From NCBI RefSeq assembly GCF_015057245.1, contig NZ_SVET01000007.1, positions 106,362 to 170,361 of the forward strand: a stretch of 64,000 nt of DNA, written 5' to 3'. The DNA comes from Pseudobutyrivibrio ruminis (lineage in GTDB: Bacteria > Bacillota > Clostridia > Lachnospirales > Lachnospiraceae). Each line of letters begins with the position of its first letter. Position 1 is the stretch's first letter. This document shows, in pieces, positions 16,041 to 23,733 of the stretch. The notes below the pieces were generated by a model. It did no database searches. It worked only from the letters and a program-made list of their open reading frames with translations, and was not told the DNA's origin. The translations under genes and the position numbers were made by a program.

Positions 16041-17198
16041 ATGGTAAGAGATCAAGAGCTGGTTGCTTCTAGAAAAGAAGCAAAAAGGCGTAAGAAAATA
16101 AAAAAGCTATTAAACTTTGACTATACGCTTTTATTAATCATAATATTCATCCTTGCACTTGGACTTGTTATGCTTTACAGCACTTCAGCTTATGCTGCAT
16201 CTTTGAAAAAGGGTGATTCAGCATATTATCTTAAGCGTCAGATGTTTGCGTCTGGCCTTGGATTTGTAGGAATGTTTTTTTCTACCAAGATTGATTATAG
16301 AAGATGGTCTCATTTAGTATGGCCATTTTATATTGGCTCAATGGTTCTTTGTATTATGGTTATTTTTGTAGGTACAACCATTAACGGTCAGGCTCGTTGG
16401 CTTAGTATTGGTGGAATTACAATTCAGCCTTCAGAGATTGCAAAGGTTGCAGTTATTTTGCTTTTAGCAAATATAATTGATAGAGCACCTAAGGCACAGA
16501 GGACCTTTGAGGGGTCCATTAAAACTATGTGTCTTGTGCTTCCGATTTTTGCAGTAGTTGCATATAACAACCTTTCTACAGCTATTATCATTATGGGTAT
16601 TTCATTCATAATGGTATTTATTGCATCTCCAAAGTTTTGGTATTTTGTAGGGGCAGCTGCAGGAGGAGTTTTACTTATTATTTTATATATTTCGTTAGCA
16701 AGTTATCGTTCTGACCGTGTTGCTACATGGCTTCATCCAGAAGACTTCGTTACAGGATCTGGCTTCCAGACTCTTCAGGGACTCTATGCTATTGGTAGTG
16801 GCGGTCTTTTTGGAAAAGGCTTAGGAGAGAGTATGCAAAAGTATATCGTTCCAGAGGCCCAAAACGATATGATTTTTTCTATCATTTGCGAAGAGCTAGG
16901 TGTATTCGGAGCAGTTTGTATTATTCTTCTTTATATTTTGCTCCTTTACAGGCTTTTATATATTGCCAATCATTCAAAGGACATGTTTGGTTCCTATATC
17001 TGCATTGGTATTATGAGTCATATTGCTCTTCAGGTTATTTTAAACCTTGCCGTTGTTACAAATTCAATACCTAACACAGGTGTTATTTTGCCGCTTATTA
17101 GTTATGGTGGTACATCTGTAGCCATACTTTTAACGGAACTGGGATTGGCGCTTAGCGTATCAAAGAATATGGAATTCGAAGGTGATGAAGATGTCTAG
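16041..17198 (+). CDS. ftsW: SEDS peptidoglycan glycosyltransferase FtsW (SpoVE-like)
   Basis: Polytopic membrane enzyme that polymerises lipid II at the septum together with its partner PBP. It has 385 residues and about ten hydrophobic segments after a basic 30-residue N-terminus. SEDS family landmarks: GQARWLSIGGITIQPSEIAKV near residue 115-135, GSGFQTLQGLYAIGSGG and GLFGKGLGES near residue 235-260, and LPLISYGGTS near the C-terminus. It directly follows mraY; murD, usually between them, is missing. It overlaps the next gene by 8 bases. Confidence 0.93.
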   Translation: MVRDQELVASRKEAKRRKKIKKLLNFDYTLLLIIIFILALGLVMLYSTSAYAASLKKGDSAYYLKRQMFASGLGFVGMFFSTKIDYRRWSHLVWPFYIGSMVLCIMVIFVGTTINGQARWLSIGGITIQPSEIAKVAVILLLANIIDRAPKAQRTFEGSIKTMCLVLPIFAVVAYNNLSTAIIIMGISFIMVFIASPKFWYFVGAAAGGVLLIILYISLASYRSDRVATWLHPEDFVTGSGFQTLQGLYAIGSGGLFGKGLGESMQKYIVPEAQNDMIFSIICEELGVFGAVCIILLYILLLYRLLYIANHSKDMFGSYICIGIMSHIALQVILNLAVVTNSIPNTGVILPLISYGGTSVAILLTELGLALSVSKNMEFEGDEDV

Positions 17199-17949
17199 AC
17201 GCCGTAAAAAAAGAAAAAGCCATGTATTGGCTATAATAGAAATTTTATTTTCTCTGATATTACTATTAGTGATACTTGGTGTTTTGGCCTATTTCTTATG
17301 TCCTTTAACGGATGTATCAGTAGAGGGCACTGATTTATATACTTCTGATCAGGTTTCAGAATATATTTTAGATGACAAGTATTCGACTAATACGATATAT
17401 GCATTTTTGAAAAACAAGCTGTTTCCAAAGGGAGATGCTGAGTTTATTGAGTCATTCGATGTTAAGATAACAGGAATGCATAGCATTACAATTGTTTGTA
17501 ATGAAAAGCCAATCTTAGGTTACATTAGTGAAGAAGATGGCAAATACATATATTTCAATTATGATGGTTCCATTACTGAAATCAGCGAGAGCTATATTGA
17601 CCGAGGATATATGCAGGTCGAAGGTGTTACCTGCGAGGAACCAGAAGTAGGAATGACTCTCCCTATCGGTGATGATCAAATAGGGTATCTTACATCGCTG
17701 ATAAAGATTCTTCAAAAAAATGATATTATGCCTAATGTGGTTTCATATGATGAAAATAGCCACATTACGCTTAAATATGACACATACAATATTTCACTGG
17801 GAAGTAGCGTTTACTTGGAAGAGAAGATAGACCGCGCATTAAAGATTCTTCCACAAATCGAAGGATTGCAGGGTACACTACATCTTGAGAATTACTCAAC
17901 CCAAAACACAGATATTGTATTTGAAAAAGATACTGAGGTGGTCGAATAA
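17191..17949 (+). CDS. ftsQ: Cell division protein FtsQ/DivIB
   Basis: Bitopic division protein that recruits or regulates the septal synthase with FtsL/FtsB. I chose ATG 17191 (AAGGTGA upstream), giving 252 residues starting MSRRRKKRKSHV; GTG 17182 and ATG 17185 are alternatives. A very basic cytoplasmic tail is followed by one membrane segment at about 14-38, a POTRA domain (TDVSVEGTDLYTSDQV near residue 40-110) and a poorly conserved beta domain. Position between ftsW and ftsZ supports the call. Confidence 0.87.
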   Translation: MSRRRKKRKSHVLAIIEILFSLILLLVILGVLAYFLCPLTDVSVEGTDLYTSDQVSEYILDDKYSTNTIYAFLKNKLFPKGDAEFIESFDVKITGMHSITIVCNEKPILGYISEEDGKYIYFNYDGSITEISESYIDRGYMQVEGVTCEEPEVGMTLPIGDDQIGYLTSLIKILQKNDIMPNVVSYDENSHITLKYDTYNISLGSSVYLEEKIDRALKILPQIEGLQGTLHLENYSTQNTDIVFEKDTEVVE

Positions 17950-17973
17950 AATGCAATTTTTGGTAAAAAACAG

Positions 17974-18000
17974 TTGCGAAATAAGGTGAAAAACTATAAT
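17974..18000 (+). promoter_or_regulatory. Candidate ftsZ promoter
   Basis: A perfect -10 TATAAT (17995-18000) and TTGCGA (17974-17979) lie in the 133-base gap before ftsZ. The 15-base spacer is short, so strength is uncertain. It would let ftsZ be expressed apart from the upstream cluster. Confidence 0.45.
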
Positions 18001-18082
18001 ATGTTATTAGTGTACAAGTATAGTATGCTTTTTTGGTATTAGAGATTTTCGACCTCCCTTCGAGGTTTAATAAAAGGAGGAT

Positions 18083-19324
18083 ATGGTTTTGATTAACATT
18101 ACGACTGACGAGACAGGGGCTCCTGTCAGAATCATTGTTGTTGGTGTCGGCGGAGCTGGCAACAATGCAGTAAAGCGTATGGTTGAAGAGGGTATTGGGG
18201 GAGTTGAGTTCATTGGAATCAACACTGATAAGCAGGCACTTGATTTATGCAAAGCGCCTACTCTTTTAGCTATAGGTGAGAAGACTACAGGTGGAAAGGG
18301 TGCTGGTGCTAACCCTGAGGTTGGCATGCGTTCTGCAGAGGAGAGTGCAGAAGATATTTCTGCAGCTATCAAGGGCGCAGATATGGTATTCGTTACTTGT
18401 GGTATGGGTGGCGGCACTGGTACAGGTGCAGCTCCAGTTGTTGCAAAGATTGCAAAGGAGCAGGGTATCCTTACTGTAGGTATCGTTACAAAGCCTTTCC
18501 AGTTTGAAGGAAAGCCACGTATGAACAATGCCTTAAATGGTATTGAAAGATTAAAGGAAAATGTTGATACACTTATCGTAATTCCTAACCAGAAGCTTGT
18601 TGAAATTACAAACAAGAGTATGGGAATCGGCGAAAGCTTCCGTATTGCAGATCAGGTGCTTCACCAGTCTGTACAGGGTATCACAGACCTTATCACAAAG
18701 AATTCGCTTATTAACCTTGACTTCGCTGATGTTCAGACAGTTATGAAGGACAAGGGTCTTGCACATATTGGTATCGGTACAGCTAAGGGTGACGAAAAAG
18801 CTCTTGAGGCTGTTAAGCAGGCTGTTGCTTCACCTCTTCTTGAGACAAGCATTCAGGGTGCTACTGATGTCATCGTCAACATCTGTGGTGATGTTGGACT
18901 TAACGACACATCAGAGGCTACATCTTATGTTCAGGATATGACTGGTGCTGATGCTAACATCATCCTCGGTGTTACAGAAGATGAAACAATGGATGATGAA
19001 GTTACAGTTACAGTTATCGCTACTGGACTTGGCGAGCCTAACACAGCTACAACAGGTGCATTCCGCAGCTCAACAGGCATGGTTTATGGTACACAGCCTA
19101 GACAGTCAAGCGCTGACTTACTTGCAGGCATGAGAGGAGCAGCTGCTCCAGCTAGTCAGTCAGGTGTTACAAATACACCTCCTGTAGTTAACAGACCTGT
19201 TACACCTACACCTGTTGCTACATCTCCAATTCAGCGTCCAACAGCTCCAACTGTACCTACAGAGAGCACTGTACCTGAATTAAACATTAAAATGCCAGAC
19301 TTCATGAACTCAATCAAAAAATAA
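18083..19324 (+). CDS. ftsZ: Cell division GTPase FtsZ
   Basis: Tubulin-like GTPase that forms the Z ring. It has 413 residues. N-terminal GTPase domain: GVGGAGNNAVKRM near residue 18, the tubulin signature GGGTGTGAAPVVA near residue 113 and NTDKQAL. The C-terminal domain is followed by a variable Pro/Thr-rich linker (about 325-390) and a terminal conserved peptide (VPELNIKMPDFMNSIKK) that binds FtsA/SepF. ATG 18083 lies only 2 bases after GGAGG; TTG 18089 with 8-base spacing would start MINITTDET and may be the real start. A terminator follows. Confidence 0.97.
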   Translation: MVLINITTDETGAPVRIIVVGVGGAGNNAVKRMVEEGIGGVEFIGINTDKQALDLCKAPTLLAIGEKTTGGKGAGANPEVGMRSAEESAEDISAAIKGADMVFVTCGMGGGTGTGAAPVVAKIAKEQGILTVGIVTKPFQFEGKPRMNNALNGIERLKENVDTLIVIPNQKLVEITNKSMGIGESFRIADQVLHQSVQGITDLITKNSLINLDFADVQTVMKDKGLAHIGIGTAKGDEKALEAVKQAVASPLLETSIQGATDVIVNICGDVGLNDTSEATSYVQDMTGADANIILGVTEDETMDDEVTVTVIATGLGEPNTATTGAFRSSTGMVYGTQPRQSSADLLAGMRGAAAPASQSGVTNTPPVVNRPVTPTPVATSPIQRPTAPTVPTESTVPELNIKMPDFMNSIKK

Positions 19325-19339
19325 TAATCAAACCTTACA

Positions 19340-19366
19340 GGCACTGCATTACGCAGTGCCTTTTTT
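19340..19366 (+). terminator. Intrinsic terminator of the ftsZ cluster
   Basis: ggcactgc pairs with gcagtgcc around a 5-base loop, followed by TTTTTT. Confidence 0.9.
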
Positions 19367-19406
19367 AATGCCGTACGCACCAATGTCAACCCCAGCCAGG
19401 GGCTAC

Positions 19407-20040
19407 ATTCCATCCCTCAATGATCTGGTAAGTAGCCAAGCCTCCTGTGTTGTGCGGCCGGGCCCTCTTGCTTATTTACGACGACAGCGCAAGGATTATA
19501 GTTTTTCTTAGCATCACAAGGGAGCATAAAGTGCGTGTCCTTTAATTGGTTTTGCACTTCGAAGCCACTGTAGGTAGAGGGCAGACACTTGAAGTCTACG
19601 TATTAGTCTCCACACAAGGCTTAGGATAATTGCGCTCATACTCCGTTTGCCAAGAAAATTAAGAAAGGGGATTTTGGATGCTTAGGCGCCGCCCTTTAAC
19701 TCAGTCCGTTTCGTTGTCGGGCTCTCGGCGCCGTCCGTGGCGCCTCACGCCTATTCATCGCAAAATACCCCTTTCTAATTTTCTAGGCTCACTTCAAATG
19801 TCGCGGCAATTATTCCTAAGCTTGTTTTGGAGATTAATACTTATAAATAGTGTGTGTCTGCCTACTCTACCAACAGCGGCGTTAGAAGTGCAAAGAATTT
19901 AAAGAACACGCACTATAAAAAATGCGACACGTGATGCTTAGAAAAACATAATCCGCAGACGATGCAAGTAAATAAGCAAGAGGGCCCGGCCACACAGCGC
20001 AGGAGGCTTTGCTAACAATTTGCTATGGAGGGATGGAAAT
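19407..20040. repeat. Giant imperfect palindrome, about 630 bp
   Basis: This 630-base non-coding block between ftsZ and the PadR gene folds back on itself over almost its whole length. Complementary pairs seen by eye, from outside in: ccatccctc/gagggatgg; agcctcctgtg with cgcaggaggct; ggccgggccctcttgctta with its partner near 19970-19990; aggattatagtttttctta/taagaaaaacataatcc-like; agtgcgtgt/acacgcact; gtagagggcagacac with gtgtctgcctactctac; aaattaagaaagggg with ccctttctaattt. The apex is at about 19700-19745, with nested ggcgcc pairs. A related copy lies at the right edge of the window. It could be a non-autonomous mobile element or a very large structured RNA. Small ORFs inside it lack ribosome sites and look spurious. 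Confidence 0.85.
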
Positions 20041-20055
20041 TTTTTGTGAAAGGGG

Positions 20056-20084
20056 TTGACATACTTCGACAGTCGTAGTACATT
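20056..20084 (+). promoter_or_regulatory. Promoter of the PadR operon
   Basis: Perfect -35 TTGACA (20056-20061), 17-base spacer, -10 TACATT (20079-20084). The spacer and -10 are overlapped by the first copy of the operator-like repeat (20068-20081). Confidence 0.75.
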
Positions 20085-20145
20085 TACTTCATCAAACGTA
20101 CTACGACAGACGTAGTACGGCAGACATAGTACGATAGACGTAGGA
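20068..20145 (+). promoter_or_regulatory. Tandem 14-bp operator-like repeats
   Basis: Three exactly adjacent 14-bp units, cgacagacgtagta, cggcagacatagta and cgatagacgtagga, occupy 20104-20145. A fourth unit, cgacagtcgtagta, lies at 20068-20081 across the promoter. The stretch gtactacg-acaga-cgtagtac (about 20098-20117) is also a perfect inverted repeat. The last unit runs into the ribosome site TAGGAGG. The placement suggests autoregulation by the PadR protein encoded next. Confidence 0.65.
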
Positions 20146-20153
20146 GGTACTAT

Positions 20154-20492
20154 ATGGGTGAAATAAGTAGTGATGTTATTAGAGGCTACAATGACACCAT
20201 GATACTTTCTATTCTTATGAAGGAGCCTTCGTATGGATACGAGATTTCTAAGCAGATAAAGAGTATTTCGGAGGAGAAATACGTTATTAAAGAAACGACT
20301 CTTTATTCGGCCTTCACCAGAATGGAAAAGAATGGTTTTATCGAATCATTTGTGGCTGATCCAGATCCTGAAGGGAATGGAAAGAAAAGGACCTATTACA
20401 GAATCACAGATACGGGGAAGCAGTATTACCTTGATAAATGTGATGAATGGGAGCTAACCAAAGAAGTAGTTGAAAAGTTTATTTCAAAATAG
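20154..20492 (+). CDS. PadR family transcriptional regulator
   Basis: Winged-helix repressor of 112 residues, the short PadR-s2 type. The N-terminal sequence MILSILMKEPSYGYEISKQI and TTLYSAFTRMEKNGFIES is the characteristic PadR DNA-binding domain, followed by KRTYYRITDTGKQYY and a short C-terminal dimerisation helix. Such regulators usually repress their own operon and lift on envelope stress or a small ligand. TAGGAGG is 6 bases upstream of the ATG. The next two genes are the usual partners of PadR proteins in Firmicutes. Confidence 0.92.
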   Translation: MGEISSDVIRGYNDTMILSILMKEPSYGYEISKQIKSISEEKYVIKETTLYSAFTRMEKNGFIESFVADPDPEGNGKKRTYYRITDTGKQYYLDKCDEWELTKEVVEKFISK

Positions 20493-20502
20493 GAGAAAAG
20501 AT

Positions 20503-21468
20503 ATGGAAACAATTAAGAGCTATTTAGATGCAATGTTTAGTAGTATGCCAAACACTCCAGAGGTTAAAAAAGCAAAGGCTGAGCTTTTATCAATGATGGA
20601 GGATAAGTATAACGAGCTTATTGCAGAGGGTGTTAGTGAAAATACTGCTGTGGGTACTGTTATTTCAGAATTTGGCAATCTTGATGAGCTAGCAGAGGAT
20701 TTGGGGCTTACCAAAGAGGTTGAAGAGGTTCACGAGAGAGAGCAGCAGCCTAAGAGATTCGTTTCGATGGATGAGGCACTTGAGTTTATTAAAGCTGAGA
20801 AAAAGAGAGCTCTACTTGTAGCAACAGGAGTGTTGCTTTGTATTACATGTGTCTGCTGGCCTATAGTTACTGATTCAGTTTGGGGATTTATGAATATAGA
20901 CACATATGGTGTGGCAATGATGTTTGTTTGGATTGCAGTTGGCGTGGGATTGTTCATTTATAGTAGTTTTGTTAGTTCTGATTTCGCATTTCTTAGAAAA
21001 GAGCCATGCCAGATGGATATGGCCACAACAGATTTGATTAAGGAAAAGAAATCTGAGTTTAAGCCTATTACAGCAGCTGCAATAACACTTGGATGTGCTT
21101 TGTGCATATGCGCTGTTGTGCCGGTTATTATTTTTGATTTCGATATATTCGCATCCTTCTTATTTATCATGGTTGGTATAGGCGTATGGTTGTTTGTATA
21201 TTCTGGAATTATTAATGGTAGCTTTGATACTTTGTTGGATGCAGGCAATGTTGTTCGCAAAGACAGAAAGTCAAATGGAAATGAGGAAGATGTGGAATAT
21301 GTAAGCAAAGGTGCAAAGATTCTTATGGAATCATATTGGTCAATAGTTACATGCTTATATCTTATTATCAGTTTTACAACTTTTAATTGGGGTTCTACAT
21401 GGATAATTTGGGTTATAGCAGCAATTGCTCATAAAGTATTTAACATAGCGCTTGTAAAGGAGGATTAA
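20503..21468 (+). CDS. Permease-prefix (DUF1700/HAAS-type) membrane protein
   Basis: Membrane protein of 321 residues from the ATG at 20503 (AGGAGAAAAG upstream). The frame is open to 20470, but the extra residues overlap padR and look non-native. The first 75 residues form a soluble helical domain of the DUF1700/HAAS type (YLDAMFSSMPNTPEVKKAKAEL), common next to PadR regulators. A coiled linker follows, then about six membrane segments in two or three hairpins (near residues 105-125, 135-155, 195-215, 220-240, 275-300). Function is unknown; probably senses or transmits envelope state together with the following DUF4097 protein. Confidence 0.8.
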   Translation: METIKSYLDAMFSSMPNTPEVKKAKAELLSMMEDKYNELIAEGVSENTAVGTVISEFGNLDELAEDLGLTKEVEEVHEREQQPKRFVSMDEALEFIKAEKKRALLVATGVLLCITCVCWPIVTDSVWGFMNIDTYGVAMMFVWIAVGVGLFIYSSFVSSDFAFLRKEPCQMDMATTDLIKEKKSEFKPITAAAITLGCALCICAVVPVIIFDFDIFASFLFIMVGIGVWLFVYSGIINGSFDTLLDAGNVVRKDRKSNGNEEDVEYVSKGAKILMESYWSIVTCLYLIISFTTFNWGSTWIIWVIAAIAHKVFNIALVKED

Positions 21469-21471
21469 GAA

Positions 21472-22227
21472 ATGACTACAAAGAAATTTCAGTTAATAAT
21501 ATGGATTGTTACTCTGATTATTGTTGTTGGCTCTTGCATTATTCGATTTGCTCCTTTTTCAAGTGGTCGTAGTGAAGAGTCAGAATATGATTTTTCTAAA
21601 TACAGTGTAGAAACCGTAAAAGTGGATGCAGATGCCGCAGATTTATATATTGAATATGGTGATGAATTTAAGGTAAATACAAACTATCAAAAGAATGTTG
21701 AACCAAAGGTTACATTGGAAGACGAATGTTTAACAATCGAGCAGAAATATACTGTTAACGTAAGAAATCTGAAAGATTGCTACATCAAAATTACTTTACC
21801 TAAGGGTACAGTGATTGACACAGCTGATATTACTGCTAGCGCAGGAGATATTGATATTGAAGGAGTTAACTTTGATACATTGAAGATTGATGCTGATGCT
21901 GGGGATATCGATATCAATGAGGTTACTGCAAATGACTTTGTTATAGAGGCAGATGCAGGCGACATAGATGTTAGTAAATCTGTTTTTGAAACAGTAAAGG
22001 TAAGCACAGACGCAGGGGCTGTTGAAATGGAAGCTGTTACTGCAACAAGTGGTACTTTTGATGCCGATATGGGAAGCATTGATATTAATGGAGACTTTGA
22101 AAAGATTACAGCTAGCTGCGAGATGGGAGACATTGATATTACGGTTCCTGATGCAAATAAAGTAGATTTTGATTTAGATTGTGAGCTTGGCAGTATCAAA
22201 GTAAATGGATCAAAATGGAAAAATTAA
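21472..22227 (+). CDS. DUF4097 family beta-repeat protein, membrane anchored
   Basis: Protein of 251 residues with one N-terminal membrane anchor (about 7-25, LIIWIVTLIIVVGSCIIRF) and an extracytoplasmic region built of repeated short beta strands. The repeats show as recurring ADAGDIDI-type segments (SAGDIDIEG, DADAGDIDINE, EADAGDIDVSK, DADMGSIDING, CEMGDIDITV), typical of DUF4097 and the LiaX/LiaF-like beta-helix group. It starts 3 bases after the stop of its neighbour, with AAGGAGG upstream. With PadR and the permease-prefix protein it forms a three-gene unit seen across Firmicutes and linked in some to envelope or antimicrobial-peptide stress; the role here is inference. Confidence 0.82.
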   Translation: MTTKKFQLIIWIVTLIIVVGSCIIRFAPFSSGRSEESEYDFSKYSVETVKVDADAADLYIEYGDEFKVNTNYQKNVEPKVTLEDECLTIEQKYTVNVRNLKDCYIKITLPKGTVIDTADITASAGDIDIEGVNFDTLKIDADAGDIDINEVTANDFVIEADAGDIDVSKSVFETVKVSTDAGAVEMEAVTATSGTFDADMGSIDINGDFEKITASCEMGDIDITVPDANKVDFDLDCELGSIKVNGSKWKN

Positions 22228-22230
22228 TTG

Positions 22231-22259
22231 TTGACAACAGAATTGCGGAATGGTAGTAT
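22231..22259 (+). promoter_or_regulatory. Promoter of the trp operon
   Basis: -35 TTGACA (22231-22236), 17-base spacer, -10 TAGTAT (22254-22259), directly in front of the T-box leader. Confidence 0.8.
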
Positions 22260-22265
22260 TACTTC

Positions 22266-22560
22266 AACACAATAAAGTAATAAACCGATGAGGGAGAGGA
22301 GTACCTCTTTGTGATTCATAGGAGAGAGCCGCGATGGTGGGATGCGGTATGATAGCAATTTGGGAATGGACTCCTGAGGGCGTGAGGAAATGACTGAGGT
22401 CAGAGTATTGCACGACGTAAGGCATACGTTAGTTGCCAGGGATATGATGGTATCCTGATAAGAGCATAGGATTATCCTATGAATTCAAGGTGGCACCGCG
22501 GAAGAATAATTTCGTCCTTGATGGAAACTACGAGTTGGTTTCTATCAAGGGCTTTTTTTA
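22266..22560 (+). promoter_or_regulatory. T-box leader, tryptophan specifier
   Basis: Classical T-box riboswitch. The T-box sequence AAGGTGGCACCGCGG is at 22487-22501. The competing terminator pairs ccttgatggaaac (from 22516) with gtttctatcaagg and ends in a T-run at about 22553. Stem I begins near 22288 (gatgagggagaggagta), and the 3' side of the specifier loop reads gaa-TGG-a, so the specifier codon at 22367-22369 is TGG (Trp). Uncharged tRNA-Trp should stabilise the antiterminator and switch on the trp genes. The specifier was located by position and motif, not by computed folding. Confidence 0.93.
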
Positions 22561-22650
22561 TTTCAGTAGTTGAATAGCTCTTGGTGTTACTCAAGGAACC
22601 AATCTCGTGACGGAGTAATACCAAGGCTTGTCAACGTAACTGAAATAAAA
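22558..22650 (+). other. Additional long hairpin between T-box terminator and trpD
   Basis: cttggtgttactc (22580-22592) pairs with gagtaataccaag (22613-22625), and outer parts pair as well: tatttcagt with actgaaata, and gttga with tcaac. The resulting hairpin of about 90 nt lies between the T-box terminator and the trpD ribosome site (AAAGGAGG at about 22651). It has no T-run, so it is not a terminator. It may be an inserted palindromic element or an RNA-processing site. Confidence 0.65.
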
Positions 22651-22665
22651 AAAGGAGGAGAAAAG

Positions 22666-23733
22666 ATGATTAAGGAAGCAATCGAAAAAATTGTAAACAA
22701 AGGGGATTTAACCTACGAGGAAGCCTACACTGTAATGAATGAGATTATGAATGGTGAAAGCTCACCAACACAGAACGCAGCATTTTTGGCTGCCCTTTCT
22801 ACAAAGAGTGCAAGAGCGGAGACAACAGATGAAATTGCTGGTTGTGCAGCTGCTATGAGAGAGCATGCTACAAAGGTTGAAACAGGAATGGAAGTATTTG
22901 AAATCGTTGGAACAGGTGGAGATAACGCCCATAGCTTCAACATTTCAACAACATCAGCACTAGTGGCAGCGGCCGGTGGAATGAAGGTAGCAAAGCATGG
23001 AAACAGAGCGGCCTCTTCACTTTGTGGTACAGCTGATTGCTTGGAAGCACTTGGAGTAAACATCAGCCAGGATCCAGAAAAATGCGTAGAGCTTCTCAAG
23101 GAAGTAGGCATGTGTTTCTTCTTTGCTCAGAAGTATCACACATCAATGAAGTACGTAGGTGCAATAAGAAAAGAGCTTGGATTTAGAACAGTATTTAATA
23201 TCCTGGGACCACTTACAAATCCAGCTGTTCCATCAATGCAGTTGCTTGGGGTTTACGACGAATATTTAGTTGAGCCACTTGCACAGGTACTTATCAACTT
23301 AGGGGTTAAGCGTGGCATGGTAGTTTATGGTCAGGATAAGCTAGATGAAATCTCATTGAGTAGCTCAACAAAAGTTTGTGAGATTAGAGATGGATGGTAT
23401 AAAACCTATGTCATTGAACCAGAGGATTTCGGCTTTGAAAAGTGTACTAAAGAAGATTTAAAGGGTGGTACTCCAGAAGAAAATGCAAAGATTACAAGGG
23501 ACATTCTAAATGGAGTAAAGGGACATAAAAGAAATGCAGTTCTTCTTAATGCAGGAGCAGCTCTTTACATCGGAGGGAAAGCTGAAAGCTTTAAGGACGG
23601 AGTAGAGCTTGCTGGAGAAATAATAGATTCTGGAAAAGCTCTTGAAACATTGGAAAAATTCATACTTTTAAGCAACAAGATTTCAGAGGACAAAAAAGAT
23701 GAACATACTGGAGCAGTTAGCGGAGCATGCTAG
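22666..23733 (+). CDS. trpD: Anthranilate phosphoribosyltransferase
   Basis: Second step of tryptophan synthesis: anthranilate plus PRPP to phosphoribosyl-anthranilate. From ATG 22666 (strong AAAGGAGG) it has 355 residues; an upstream open frame runs back into the leader hairpin and is not part of the protein. Motifs: the PRPP-binding GTGGDNAHSFNIST near residue 80, KHGNRAASSLCG near residue 108 and RKELGFRTVFNILGPLTNP near residue 168. It is the first gene of this operon, whereas trpE usually leads. Its end overlaps trpC by 35 bases. Confidence 0.96.
   Translation: MIKEAIEKIVNKGDLTYEEAYTVMNEIMNGESSPTQNAAFLAALSTKSARAETTDEIAGCAAAMREHATKVETGMEVFEIVGTGGDNAHSFNISTTSALVAAAGGMKVAKHGNRAASSLCGTADCLEALGVNISQDPEKCVELLKEVGMCFFFAQKYHTSMKYVGAIRKELGFRTVFNILGPLTNPAVPSMQLLGVYDEYLVEPLAQVLINLGVKRGMVVYGQDKLDEISLSSSTKVCEIRDGWYKTYVIEPEDFGFEKCTKEDLKGGTPEENAKITRDILNGVKGHKRNAVLLNAGAALYIGGKAESFKDGVELAGEIIDSGKALETLEKFILLSNKISEDKKDEHTGAVSGAC

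Noticed and set aside
18067..18615. Long minus-strand ORF of 182 codons opposite ftsZ
   Set aside because: Lies wholly opposite a certain gene, has a Pro/Ser/Ala-rich shadow composition and no ribosome site.
19678..19902. ORF of 74 codons inside the giant palindrome
   Set aside because: No ribosome site, no recognisable domain and low-complexity Leu/Arg-rich translation; it is explained by the palindrome.
20104..20145. Possible CRISPR array
   Set aside because: Repeats are 14 bp and directly adjacent with no spacers; they fit an operator array.
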